Part shown: one piece after another, positions 1 to 6,162 of the stretch
How the letters are laid out: every line of letters begins with the position of its first letter
Numbering within the stretch: position 1 is the first letter of the stretch
Source of the DNA: an uncultured Eubacteriales bacterium
GTDB taxonomy: Bacteria > Bacillota > Clostridia > Oscillospirales > Oscillospiraceae
Length of the DNA: 17,992 nucleotides
Assembly (NCBI GenBank): GCA_900549645.1
Contig: URPD01000039.1
Location: 1 to 17,992 of the forward strand
Reading direction: 5' to 3'
Translations under genes and position numbers: made by a program
The notes under the pieces: model-generated
Told to the model about the DNA's origin: nothing
Database searches by the model: none
The model's input: the letters and a program-made list of their open reading frames with translations, nothing else

Positions 1-1110
1 TCCACTGTTCTTCTAACATGGTCTTCATTTGTGCATGTGGTGAGTTGGCGAAGCAGCATGAAGAACAAGGAACTTGACCTGCTGATCGTGGTCAATATGT
101 TCCTGACCGGCTTTGACGCCACGACGCTGAATACGCTGTGGGTGGATAAAAACCTGAAAATGCACGGCCTGATTCAGGCCTATTCTCGCACAAACCGCAT
201 TCTCAATTCCATCAAGGTATTCGGCAACATCGTTTGCTTCCGCAATCTGCAAAAGCGCACCGACGATGCAATTTCTCTGTTTGGCGATAAGGAAGCGGGC
301 GGTATCGTCCTGATGCGTGGCTATAAGGATTACTACTTTGGCTACGAGGATGTCGACGGAAAATATCACCCCGGCTACCAGGATATGATTGAGGAACTGA
401 CAACGAAATTCCCGCTGACAGAGGAACGCATTACCGGCGAACAGCGGCAGAAGGAGTTTATTGTTCTGTTCGGTGCGATTTTGCGTATGCGCAACCTTCT
501 GACTTCCTTTGACGAATTTGCCGGAAGCGAAATTTTGAGCGAGCGAGATTTTCAGGATTATCTTGGCCGCTATCAGGACTTACGGGATGAGTGGAAAAAC
601 CGCAAGCCCGGTGGCGAAAAAGAGGACATCACCGATGACATCGTTTTTGAAATCGAACTGATCAAGCAGATCGAGATCAATATAGATTACATCCTGCTTT
701 TGGTGCAGAAATACCACGATTCTCACTGCGATGACAAGGAAGTGCTTATCACAATCCTCAAAGCAGTGGACGCCAGTCCTGAACTGCGCAGTAAGAAGGC
801 GTTGATCGAAACCTTCATTGCTGGAATCAACGATGTATCAGATGTGATGCTGGAATGGCGTACCTTTGTCGCCGAAGAAAAAGAACGGCAGCTTGTCGCA
901 ATCATTCAGGAGGAAAACCTGAAAGACGACGAGACTCGCCGCTTTATGGAGAGCGCCTTCCGTGACGGCTCTGTCAAAACGACAGGCACGGATATTGACC
1001 GGCTGATGCCGCCAATCTCCCGCTTCGGCGGTGGAAACCGTGCAGCAAAGAAGCAGACCATCATTGATAAACTGAAGGGTTTCTTCGATCGATTCTTCGG
1101 CATCGGATAA
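1..1110 (+). CDS. hsdR: Type I restriction enzyme R subunit (HsdR), C-terminal part, 5' incomplete or frameshifted
   Basis: The product is the C-terminal third of the motor/nuclease subunit of a type I restriction-modification system, which translocates DNA and cleaves unmethylated molecules. The SF2 helicase end is clear: LLIVVNMFLTGFDA, then VDKNL and the motif VI-like QAYSRTNR, followed by the helical C-terminal region that docks on the methylase core. The N-terminal nuclease and first RecA domain lie outside the window. The frame is open to base 1 and a GTG at 31 is possible, but neither is a convincing start because family similarity begins at about codon 58-60 (MKNKELD). Just before that, the +3 frame reads ELAKQ, which would match the family if one base near 54-57 were removed. 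No hsdS or hsdM follows. The gene may be partial at the window edge or a pseudogene. The helicase assignment itself is secure. Confidence 0.88.
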   Translation, partial: STVLLTWSSFVHVVSWRSSMKNKELDLLIVVNMFLTGFDATTLNTLWVDKNLKMHGLIQAYSRTNRILNSIKVFGNIVCFRNLQKRTDDAISLFGDKEAGGIVLMRGYKDYYFGYEDVDGKYHPGYQDMIEELTTKFPLTEERITGEQRQKEFIVLFGAILRMRNLLTSFDEFAGSEILSERDFQDYLGRYQDLRDEWKNRKPGGEKEDITDDIVFEIELIKQIEINIDYILLLVQKYHDSHCDDKEVLITILKAVDASPELRSKKALIETFIAGINDVSDVMLEWRTFVAEEKERQLVAIIQEENLKDDETRRFMESAFRDGSVKTTGTDIDRLMPPISRFGGGNRAAKKQTIIDKLKGFFDRFFGIG

Positions 1111-1160
1111 ATGGGTCTTAGGGTGTCCCTAACGAGGCCTTTTGCGCAGTTCGGCAGAAC

Positions 1161-1258
1161 GGAGTAAAAAGGCACTGCTCGCTAAGATGACACAGGCATC
1201 GGGAGCAGCCGTACTGCTTTGGCTCCGATAGGAGTAAAAACAGTCTGCTCGCTAAGAT
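1161..1258. repeat. Two direct repeats with a 70-bp period
   Basis: GGAGTAAAAA followed by five variable bases and TGCTCGCTAAGAT occurs at 1161-1188 and again at 1231-1258, exactly 70 bp apart. The intervening sequence can fold locally (AGCAG/CTGCT around 1204-1218). This could be a transposon-end repeat or a degenerate RNA element. I do not recognise the family. Confidence 0.7.
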
Positions 1259-1287
1259 AATGCAGACTATTTCAGCGCAACGAGAAA

Positions 1288-1326
1288 GAGGCGCAGCCGG
1301 TGCTTACCTGCATCTGACTGCGCCTC
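1288..1326 (-). terminator. Probable terminator of the tnpV transcript
   Basis: A perfect 9-bp stem (GAGGCGCAG at 1288-1296, CTGCGCCTC at 1318-1326) encloses a 21-nt loop. Read on the minus strand it lies just after the tnpV stop and is followed by CTTTCTC, a short imperfect U tract. The plus strand has no T run, so the minus orientation is preferred. Confidence 0.55.
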
Positions 1327-1352
1327 TGATTCCGATCAAATTCTGTTGCTGC

Positions 1353-1721
1353 TCACACGAAAATGACCTCTGCATTTACGATTTCTGTAGCTCGATTGCG
1401 GAGGTTATTGCTCCGCCTGACCCATTCCATCGGGTCACTTGCTTTGAGCTTTTCGGTCAAGTTTTCTTTTTCGGATAGTTCCCTCACAAGCATATCAAAC
1501 ATCGCCTGTGCCCGAGACTCTATCTCGGCAAGATAATCGTTCAGCGTCCCGGTGGTCAACAGATTGTAGTATCTCACCCGGTGGTTCTCCTTCAAAAATC
1601 GCCGGTGTCGCTGTCCCCAAACACCAATTTGCACCTTGATTTGATTATCAATCTCAAGATTCGGCAGATAATAATCACCCACCTGTCGGTATGTGCCGCC
1701 CAACTTTTCAAACTCCGTCAT
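1353..1721 (-). CDS. tnpV: TnpV family transposon-encoded protein
   Basis: The small protein (about 122 aa) matches the TnpV family found in Tn4451-like and other Clostridia mobile elements; the family's biochemical role is not established. The diagnostic layout is visible: an N-terminal GGTYRQVGDYYLPNL segment, a central basic GQRHRRFLKENH stretch, an acidic helix (YLAEIESRAQAMF) and a C-terminal KASDPMEWVRRSNNLRNRA block. The frame is open 15 bases further upstream, but the second ATG at 1721 is preferred because GGAGGG lies 7-8 bases before it. That GGAGGG overlaps the TGA-ATG junction with the upstream gene, so the two genes are probably translationally coupled. No transposase, resolvase or cargo of such an element is nearby, so the pair looks like a remnant. 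Confidence 0.85.
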   Translation of the reverse strand: MTEFEKLGGTYRQVGDYYLPNLEIDNQIKVQIGVWGQRHRRFLKENHRVRYYNLLTTGTLNDYLAEIESRAQAMFDMLVRELSEKENLTEKLKASDPMEWVRRSNNLRNRATEIVNAEVIFV

Positions 1722-1736
1722 TGTGCTTCCCTCCAT

Positions 1737-1916
1737 TCATCCCGTGTATACGACCTTGAACTTCTTGCGCTTTGCACCGATGATTTTCAGCAGCGCTTCG
1801 TCAACAGCGTCGGCATATCTGCCCTCTGCGATGAGCCTGCTGCGCAGATCATTCAGACTTCCAATGAGAAGCCGCCGCTCTGCATCATCCATTGCAAGAT
1901 GATATTTTTGTTTCAT
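1737..1916 (-). CDS. Small transposon-associated protein upstream of tnpV
   Basis: This is a 59-aa protein of unknown function, MKQKYHLAMDDAERRLL onward. It has a helical middle (SLNDLRSRLIAEGRYADAVDE) and a basic C-terminus (AKRKKFKVVYTG). From memory, short proteins of this type occur next to tnpV in Clostridia mobile elements; I cannot assign a molecular role. The start at 1916 is chosen over an upstream in-frame ATG (1940) because AAGGAGGG sits 6 bases before it. The stop codon abuts the tnpV leader, so both genes are likely on one transcript. No hydrophobic segment or cysteine motif is present. A promoter upstream is not obvious; a TACAAT (plus-strand 1936-1941 region) has no good -35 partner. 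Confidence 0.7.
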   Translation of the reverse strand: MKQKYHLAMDDAERRLLIGSLNDLRSRLIAEGRYADAVDEALLKIIGAKRKKFKVVYTG

Positions 1917-1940
1917 ATTCTGCCCTCCTTGTGCTATCAT

Positions 1941-2400
1941 TGTAACGGAGAGGCCAGTAAAAATCGAATGTGCGAATAAAATTCTAAAGAAGCTGTATGT
2001 GTGCGAGATGAAATATGTGTGTTTCTGCCGGTTAATTCATTGTTTTATGAAATCCGTTATCAGCACTCGCACCAAATCTGTTACCGTTGTTGATACTATA
2101 TCAACAACGGTAACTTTTTATTTATTGCCGGTCTGGGAATGTTTTTGGAATGAAACTGGGGATATTTTGAACAAATCCGGCCATAAGCAAATTGTATGCC
2201 CGAATTTGTTGCGGCCATGATAGGAAAACCATCGGCAGCGAAGCCGGTCGGAAAGATACTGTCGTTTCTGCGATCGTCAACGTCAGGATGGGAGAGACAT
2301 CAGAAAGTTATCATTTTCGGGGATCGTGGGCACCCTTGTGTGCCGCAGACAATAGGACTTGCAGAAGCAACACAAGCAAACGGGGCCTGAATGAAACGAT
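1941..2400. other. Roughly 460 bp without a recognisable gene
   Basis: Short open frames exist on both strands, for example a 64-codon frame beginning at 2196. None has a ribosome binding site or a recognisable family, and the frames overlap one another. Codon composition looks like degraded accessory DNA. The only strong structure is the palindrome at 2080-2114. I read this stretch as a decayed part of the mobile patchwork. Confidence 0.5.
2080..2121 (+). terminator. Strong terminator-like palindrome with no obvious upstream gene
   Basis: A perfect 16-bp inverted repeat with a 3-nt loop (left arm GTTACCGTTGTTGATA at 2080-2095, right arm 2099-2114) is followed immediately by TTTTTATTTATT. 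Structurally this is an excellent plus-strand intrinsic terminator, yet the nearest upstream genes read the other way. It may be an orphan terminator of a deleted gene, the end of an unseen small RNA, or a recombination/operator palindrome. Confidence 0.6.
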
Positions 2401-2429
2401 TTGACTTTGCACATAATATGTACTATAAT
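2401..2429 (+). promoter_or_regulatory. Sigma-A promoter of the antitoxin gene
   Basis: TTGACT (2401-2406) and a consensus TATAAT (2424-2429) are separated by exactly 17 bp. The antitoxin ribosome binding site and ATG follow closely. The promoter survives although the gene it drives is broken. Confidence 0.85.
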
Positions 2430-2439
2430 CGTAGTGCAA
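2407..2439. promoter_or_regulatory. Probable antitoxin operator palindromes
   Basis: The promoter spacer contains a perfect ACATA-A-TATGT palindrome (2411-2421). A wider inverted repeat, TTGCAC (2407-2412) with GTGCAA (2434-2439), brackets the -10 box. RelB/DinJ antitoxins repress their own promoters by binding such palindromes; the assignment rests on position and symmetry. Confidence 0.55.
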
Positions 2440-2451
2440 GGAGGCAACGCC

Positions 2452-2736
2452 ATGGATACAAACATGACTTTTCGTATAGATTCTGAGGTGAAGGCGCAAA
2501 TGAGTGCCATCTGCAATCAGCTGGGTATGACCACTTCCACTGCTTTTAACATCTTCGCCAACGCTTTTGTGCGGGCGAAGGGGATGCCCTTCGCGGTTAC
2601 GATCACGGATGAACCCGCAAAGATCTCCCGTGAAAAAATGCTGGCAGATACGGATCGGCTGCTTTATCATTTGTCATTTCGGCCATGGGAGAACCTCCTT
2701 AATCGCAATCTAAACCTAATTACCATATCAGTATAG
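2452..2736 (+). pseudogene. dinJ: RelB/DinJ-type antitoxin gene with replaced 3' end
   Basis: The N-terminal 70 residues are a typical DinJ/RelB antitoxin: a ribbon-helix-helix start MDTNMTFRIDSEVKAQM, then NQLGMTTSTAFNIFANAFV and GMPFAV. Such proteins bind and neutralise a RelE/YafQ-type mRNA endonuclease and repress their own promoter. The start at 2452 has AAGGAGG 7 bases upstream and a consensus promoter. From about TDRLL (near base 2663) the sequence leaves the family: the remaining 24 codons are the antisense of another gene's start, promoter and ribosome binding site. The toxin-wrapping C-terminal tail is therefore lost, and no toxin gene follows. A shortened DNA-binding protein could still be made. 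Confidence 0.75.
2603..2686 (-). pseudogene. Truncated start of a lost gene, running into dinJ
   Basis: On the minus strand an AAGGAGG motif precedes ATG at 2686, giving a 27-codon frame MAEMTNDKAADPYLPAFF ending at 2603. Only the first seven or eight residues look native; the rest is dinJ antisense. The opening MAEMTNDK recalls the N-terminus of large serine recombinases of Clostridia conjugative transposons, but so short a match is only a hint. Together with its promoter this is best explained as the 5' end of a deleted gene. Confidence 0.45.
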
Positions 2737-2763
2737 CACAGTTTGATGCGATTTTCAATGCGT
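2727..2763 (-). promoter_or_regulatory. Strong promoter of the truncated minus-strand gene
   Basis: On the minus strand, TTGAAA and TATACT are separated by 17 bp, about 40 bp upstream of the AAGGAGG and ATG at 2686. It would now transcribe antisense to the broken antitoxin gene. Confidence 0.65.
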
Positions 2764-2821
2764 TTCTTGTGAACATTTATTGTTATTTGCTGTTTCTTGT
2801 AGTTTGTTGTTATTCTCTTTC

Positions 2822-2870
2822 ATATCTAACCTGTAGCCTCGCCAAGCAAATATCTAACCCGTAGCCTCGC
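2822..2870. repeat. Two 21-bp direct repeats separated by 7 bp
   Basis: ATATCTAACC(T/C)GTAGCCTCGC occurs at 2822-2842 and 2850-2870 with a single mismatch. They lie at the boundary between the accessory patchwork and the core methyltransferase region. They could be integrase arm sites, a duplicated attachment core or a small tandem duplication. Confidence 0.75.
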
Positions 2871-2914
2871 GTTTTGGCAGTTTCTGTGTATAGGATAGAT
2901 AGTGAAAAAGTTTG

Positions 2915-2967
2915 AAAGGGATTCCGGGCTGCCGCCGGTTTTTGGGGGCAAACCTCGGAATCCCTTT
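2915..2967 (-). terminator. Terminator-like hairpin downstream of the RNA methyltransferase
   Basis: A perfect 12-bp stem (2915-2926 with 2956-2967, AAAGGGATTCCG/CGGAATCCCTTT) begins 14 bp after the minus-strand stop codon. On the minus strand it continues into CAAACTTTTTC, an interrupted U tract. Confidence 0.6.
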
Positions 2968-2980
2968 ATTTCAGTACATT

Positions 2981-4150
2981 TCAGCCCTTTGCGACGTCGG
3001 TTCTCGTCATCAATGCTACGGTCTCCACATGATTCGTATACGGGAACATGTCCACGGGCTGGATGCGGGATACGCGATAGCCGCCGGAGACAAGGACATC
3101 GAGGTCGCGGCGCAGGGAGTCCGGCCCGCAGGAGATATAGACAATACGCTTCGGCGCGGCGCGCAGGAGCGAGGACAGAAACTGCGGGCTGCTGCCAGAG
3201 CGGGGCGGATCCATAAATACGACGTCAGGCCGCTTGCCGCCGGTCGACATATCTTCCATATACTTTCCCGCGTCGCCGGCAGCGAACCAGCAGTTCTTGA
3301 TGCCATTGAGCTTGGCGTTGATTATCGCGTCCTTCACCGCGTCGCGGTTCAGCTCGACTCCGAGCGCCTGCCCGGCCTTGCCCGCGGCGCACAGCCCGAT
3401 CGTCCCGACACCGCAGTAGGCGTCCAGCACAAGCTCCTTTCCCGTCAGACCCGCCATTTCAATGGCGATGGAATAGAGCCGTTCGGTCTGGACGGGGTTT
3501 ATCTGATAAAACGAGCGCGGAGATATGCGGAAGCGAAGCCCCAGCAGGGAATCCTCGATATACCCGTCCCCAAGGAGCACCTTTTCGCGCGAACCGAGCA
3601 CCACGGGGCCAAAGCGGTCGTTGACGTTCAGCACGACGGTCGTTATCTCCGGGTGCAGCTCGGTCAATTTCTTTAAGAACGGCTTCTGAAGCTTGAATAT
3701 CGGGGACACCGCGACGAGAACGACCATGACCTGACCGCTCTGAAATCCCCTGCGGACAAGGACATGGCGCAGCCATCCGGTTCCGCTGCGCTCGTCGAAA
3801 GCCTGAATCTTGAAGCCGCGAAGCATATTGCGGATATCGACGATGATACTGTCGGATATCTTATCCTCTATCATGCATTCATCCACCGGTATTATGCTGT
3901 GGCTCCCGGTCTGGTATATGCCGGATATGATATGGCGCTGCCGGTCGAGACCGAGAGCGGCGCACACCTTATTGCGGTAGTGCGTCGGCTCGTCCATGCC
4001 GATGATATCGTTCACATGGCAGAACTCGCCCAGAAGGCTCACGAGCTGCCTCTGCTTATGCAGCAGCTGCTCGGAGTATGGGAGATTCTGAAGCTGGCAG
4101 CCGCCGCATTTACGAAAATTCGGGCACGGAGCCGTATTTTTATCCGTCAC
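2981..4150 (-). CDS. 23S rRNA (uracil-5-)-methyltransferase, RlmD/RumA family
   Basis: This SAM-dependent enzyme methylates C5 of uridine in 23S rRNA (RlmC/RlmD/TrmA superfamily); the exact target nucleotide cannot be read from sequence. Counting from the chosen start, the [4Fe-4S] cluster cysteines are C9, C15, C18 and C92 (CPNFRKCGGC, then DEC), matching E. coli RlmD spacing. The C-terminal half has the YQINPVQTE segment, the SAM loop DAYCGVGTIGL, the DPPRSG motif and the catalytic cysteine in YISC. At about 389 aa it lacks the N-terminal TRAM domain of longer relatives. GTG at 4150 is preferred because AGGGGG lies 8-9 bases upstream; a TTG at 4168 is also in frame but sits before that site. 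The gene appears monocistronic, with a hairpin after its stop. Confidence 0.9.
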   Translation of the reverse strand: MTDKNTAPCPNFRKCGGCQLQNLPYSEQLLHKQRQLVSLLGEFCHVNDIIGMDEPTHYRNKVCAALGLDRQRHIISGIYQTGSHSIIPVDECMIEDKISDSIIVDIRNMLRGFKIQAFDERSGTGWLRHVLVRRGFQSGQVMVVLVAVSPIFKLQKPFLKKLTELHPEITTVVLNVNDRFGPVVLGSREKVLLGDGYIEDSLLGLRFRISPRSFYQINPVQTERLYSIAIEMAGLTGKELVLDAYCGVGTIGLCAAGKAGQALGVELNRDAVKDAIINAKLNGIKNCWFAAGDAGKYMEDMSTGGKRPDVVFMDPPRSGSSPQFLSSLLRAAPKRIVYISCGPDSLRRDLDVLVSGGYRVSRIQPVDMFPYTNHVETVALMTRTDVAKG

Positions 4151-4168
4151 GAAAACGCCCCCTGACAA

Positions 4169-4484
4169 ACAATAGATATTTGGATTCTACCACAAAATAT
4201 CCCCCGAAGCTACATATTTCGCACGAATAATGTGAAAAGCGGTGTGGAAACGTGGAAAACCCCGCCGGGGGGAGCGGCGGGGTTCGTTGGGGGGAGAAGA
4301 AAGTATTATTCCAAACCGGCTGTGCCGGGTGGAAACAGATTTAATTGGGCGGGCGCTTGCTTTGCCCTTGACTCTATATTAACCCTACGCGGGTCAATAT
4401 AAAAGTGGCAGAACCCCGCCTGCGCACAATTTTTAGGCGTTGGCGGGGATTTGTGCGAATTTCCGCTGAATATGTCGATTTGCC
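4169..4484. other. About 315 bp gene-free region with dense secondary structure
   Basis: No credible coding frame is present. The region contains the GC-rich hairpin at 4258-4284, an interleaved pair of inverted repeats at 4414-4457, and the segment TTGAC...GTCAA (4369-4397). It separates two same-strand genes and probably holds the degV 3' region and the methyltransferase leader. Confidence 0.55.
4258..4284 (-). terminator. GC-rich hairpin, probable minus-strand terminator
   Basis: AACCCCGCC (4258-4266) pairs perfectly with GGCGGGGTT (4276-4284). On the minus strand the stem ends in GGGGTTTTCC, a short T run; no T run exists on the plus strand. It would stop read-through from degV before the methyltransferase. 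Confidence 0.5.
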
Positions 4485-5372
4485 TTACTCGGTGCGTTCG
4501 TCGCCCCAGAAGAACAGCGCGACGGTGCCGGGACCGGTGTGGCTGCCGATGGTGGTGCCGACATGGTTTATCTCGACCTTGCCGTTGAGCTTGGGGAACT
4601 TCTCTTCAACGAGGTCTGCGACGGCGCGCGCGTCGTCATAGCAGGCGGAGTTGGAGATGTAGCACTTGCCGGAATAGTCATGGCCATCCTGCACATGCTG
4701 CTCCATGCGGCTCACGATCTCCTTTATAACGCGCTTCTTGGTGCGGATCTTGGAGCGGGGAATGAGGCGGCCGAGGTTGTCCATATTCAGCAGGGGGCAG
4801 ATCTCAAGCAGACCGCCGAACACGGCCGCGGTCTTGGAAATTCTGCCGCCGCGGACATAGCTCGTCAGGTCGGTGGAGAAGAACCAATGGTGAAGCTTGA
4901 GCTTGTTTTCCTCAAGCCACTGCACAAGCTCCTCGGCGCTGAGACCCTCGTCGCGCTTGGTGGCGGCGGTGTCCATCAGCAGGCCGTAGCCGGAGGACGC
5001 GCCGAGAGAATCGACGATGTAGACATTGCGTTCCGGGAAGCGCTCCTTGACAACGAGCGCGGCGTTACGGGCGGAGTTTATGGTGCCGGAGATACCAGAG
5101 GAGAGGCAGACGTGGACAACATCAAGCCCCTGTTCGAGGAACTTTGAGAAGAACTCGACGTATTCGGAGATGTTGACCTGCGAGGTGCGGGTCTCCGCGC
5201 CGTCGGCCATGGCCTTGTAAAAATCCTCAAAGCTCATGCTCTCGCCTAAATCGTCCAAATACTCCTTGCCATTCATGGCATAATGGAAGCAGACATAGTG
5301 AATATCGCGGCTCTGGAAATGCTCCTTGGAGAGGTCGGCGGTGGAGCAGCAGCTCAAAACATAGTTAGCCAT
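4485..5372 (-). CDS. DegV family fatty-acid-binding protein
   Basis: DegV/FakB proteins are cytoplasmic carriers that hold a fatty acid for phosphorylation by FakA or related kinases. The protein (295 aa) shows the family pattern: an N-terminal strand YVLSCCSTADLS, RTSQVN around residues 62-67, the lipid-carboxylate loop SSGISGT (91-97), DSLGASSGYG (121-130), YVRGGRISK (172-180) and the C-terminal GSHTGPGT (276-283). Its length is typical. ATG at 5372 follows AGGATGG with 8-bp spacing and a consensus-like promoter. No FakA kinase is in the window, so its partner must be elsewhere. The CC pair at residues 8-9 replaces the usual D in the first strand and may be specific to this subgroup. Confidence 0.9.
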   Translation of the reverse strand: MANYVLSCCSTADLSKEHFQSRDIHYVCFHYAMNGKEYLDDLGESMSFEDFYKAMADGAETRTSQVNISEYVEFFSKFLEQGLDVVHVCLSSGISGTINSARNAALVVKERFPERNVYIVDSLGASSGYGLLMDTAATKRDEGLSAEELVQWLEENKLKLHHWFFSTDLTSYVRGGRISKTAAVFGGLLEICPLLNMDNLGRLIPRSKIRTKKRVIKEIVSRMEQHVQDGHDYSGKCYISNSACYDDARAVADLVEEKFPKLNGKVEINHVGTTIGSHTGPGTVALFFWGDERTE

Positions 5373-5407
5373 AGTTATACCATCCTAATCGTAAAATTAC
5401 ACTATAA

Positions 5408-5436
5408 AATATACGCCATGCTTCTCCAATATTCAA
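5408..5436 (-). promoter_or_regulatory. Promoter of the degV gene
   Basis: On the minus strand TTGAAT (plus 5431-5436) and TATATT (plus 5408-5413) are separated by 17 bp. The downstream ATG at 5372 is about 35 bp from the -10 box. Confidence 0.6.
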
Positions 5437-5470
5437 GCTACGCGGCGCGGCGCGGGGTCTACCGGATAAA

Positions 5471-5507
5471 AAATACGCGTAGAGAACGGAACGACCGTTC
5501 TCTACGC
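5471..5507 (-). terminator. Intrinsic terminator of the mazG-adh-xre operon
   Basis: A perfect 13-bp stem (GCGTAGAGAACGG at 5477-5489, its complement at 5495-5507) has a 5-nt loop. On the minus strand it is followed by GTATTTTTTATCC. It begins about 10 bp after the regulator stop codon. Confidence 0.9.
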
Positions 5508-5517
5508 ACAGTAGAAA

Positions 5518-6162
5518 TCAAGTGTTATCAATGCTTCCAGAGCCGCCGCCGGACTTCGGCCTGCGGTGATGATGCGGCTTCCTGCGGATGTTGCAGCCGA
5601 GGTAGACTATGATCTCCGCCGGGATCGCCAGCAGGAAAAGCTGCCACGGACGCTCCGCCGGAACGAAGAAATAGACCAGTGCGATGAGACTGAATACGAA
5701 TGCCGAGAGAATGTACAGAAGCCGCCGGGCGCCTTTGAACACGCAGTCGAGCACCATATATGTGAGCAGCGTGACGGAAAGTCCGATGAGGAAAATGCGC
5801 CATTCGACGATGCCGATTATCCACAGCGTCACGAACACGGTGAGCGCCACGGTCATCACGCTGACCAGCGCCAGCGCGATAATGGTGTCCACGCTGTAAC
5901 TCGGCTGTTCCTCTTCGTCATCGTCTTTCGGCTTTTCCCATGCGTCGTGCGATGAGAGAAGATAATCCACCGTCACGCCGAAAAGCTCGGCCATCTGCGT
6001 GAGGACGAACGCGTCCGGTATCGCCTCGCCGCGCTCCCATTTCGATATGCTCTTATCGGAGTAGTTCAGCCGCTGGCCAAGCTCGGCCTGCGTCATGCCC
6101 GCTCCTGTGCGGAGCTTGATTATGTTGCTGGCTGTTATAAGCCGGAGTTCTTCTAGCTGCAT
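5518..6162 (-). CDS. XRE-family regulator with a four-helix membrane domain
   Basis: The N-terminus (residues about 7-65) is a Cro/CI-type helix-turn-helix: NIIKLRTGAGMTQAELGQ, then SDKSISKWERGEAIPD and LAELFGVTVDYLL-like sequence. An acidic linker (DDDEEEQ, about 80-86) leads to four hydrophobic segments at about 92-115, 121-141, 148-167 and 172-190. A His/Arg/Gly-rich tail (KPHHHRRPK) follows. This HTH-plus-membrane layout suggests a membrane-tethered DNA-binding protein; ligand and targets are unknown. Its ATG overlaps the TGA of the upstream alcohol dehydrogenase gene by one base (TGATG), so translation is probably coupled and both belong to one operon. Confidence 0.85.
   Translation of the reverse strand: MQLEELRLITASNIIKLRTGAGMTQAELGQRLNYSDKSISKWERGEAIPDAFVLTQMAELFGVTVDYLLSSHDAWEKPKDDDEEEQPSYSVDTIIALALVSVMTVALTVFVTLWIIGIVEWRIFLIGLSVTLLTYMVLDCVFKGARRLLYILSAFVFSLIALVYFFVPAERPWQLFLLAIPAEIIVYLGCNIRRKPHHHRRPKSGGGSGSIDNT

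Larger units (their letters stand above)
1111..1352. other. Non-coding stretch with short repeats between hsdR and the transposon remnant
   Basis: I see no credible gene here. The stretch starts with a small perfect hairpin (TTAGGG-TGT-CCCTAA, 1118-1132). It then contains two copies of a repeat 70 bp apart and the hairpin assigned as the tnpV terminator. Structures are listed separately. Confidence 0.6.

Noticed and set aside
2196..2390. 64-codon plus-strand frame (MPEFVAAMIGKPSAAKP) and overlapping frames
   Set aside because: There is no ribosome binding site, no family resemblance, and overlapping frames on both strands are equally open.
1161..2870. CRISPR array
   Set aside because: The repeats at 1161/1231 and 2822/2850 have only two copies each, with unequal spacers between the two sets, and there are no cas genes.
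2981..4165. Plus-strand frames opposite the RNA methyltransferase, including 2912-3676
   Set aside because: They are shadows of a gene with complete family motifs on the minus strand, and lack ribosome binding sites.
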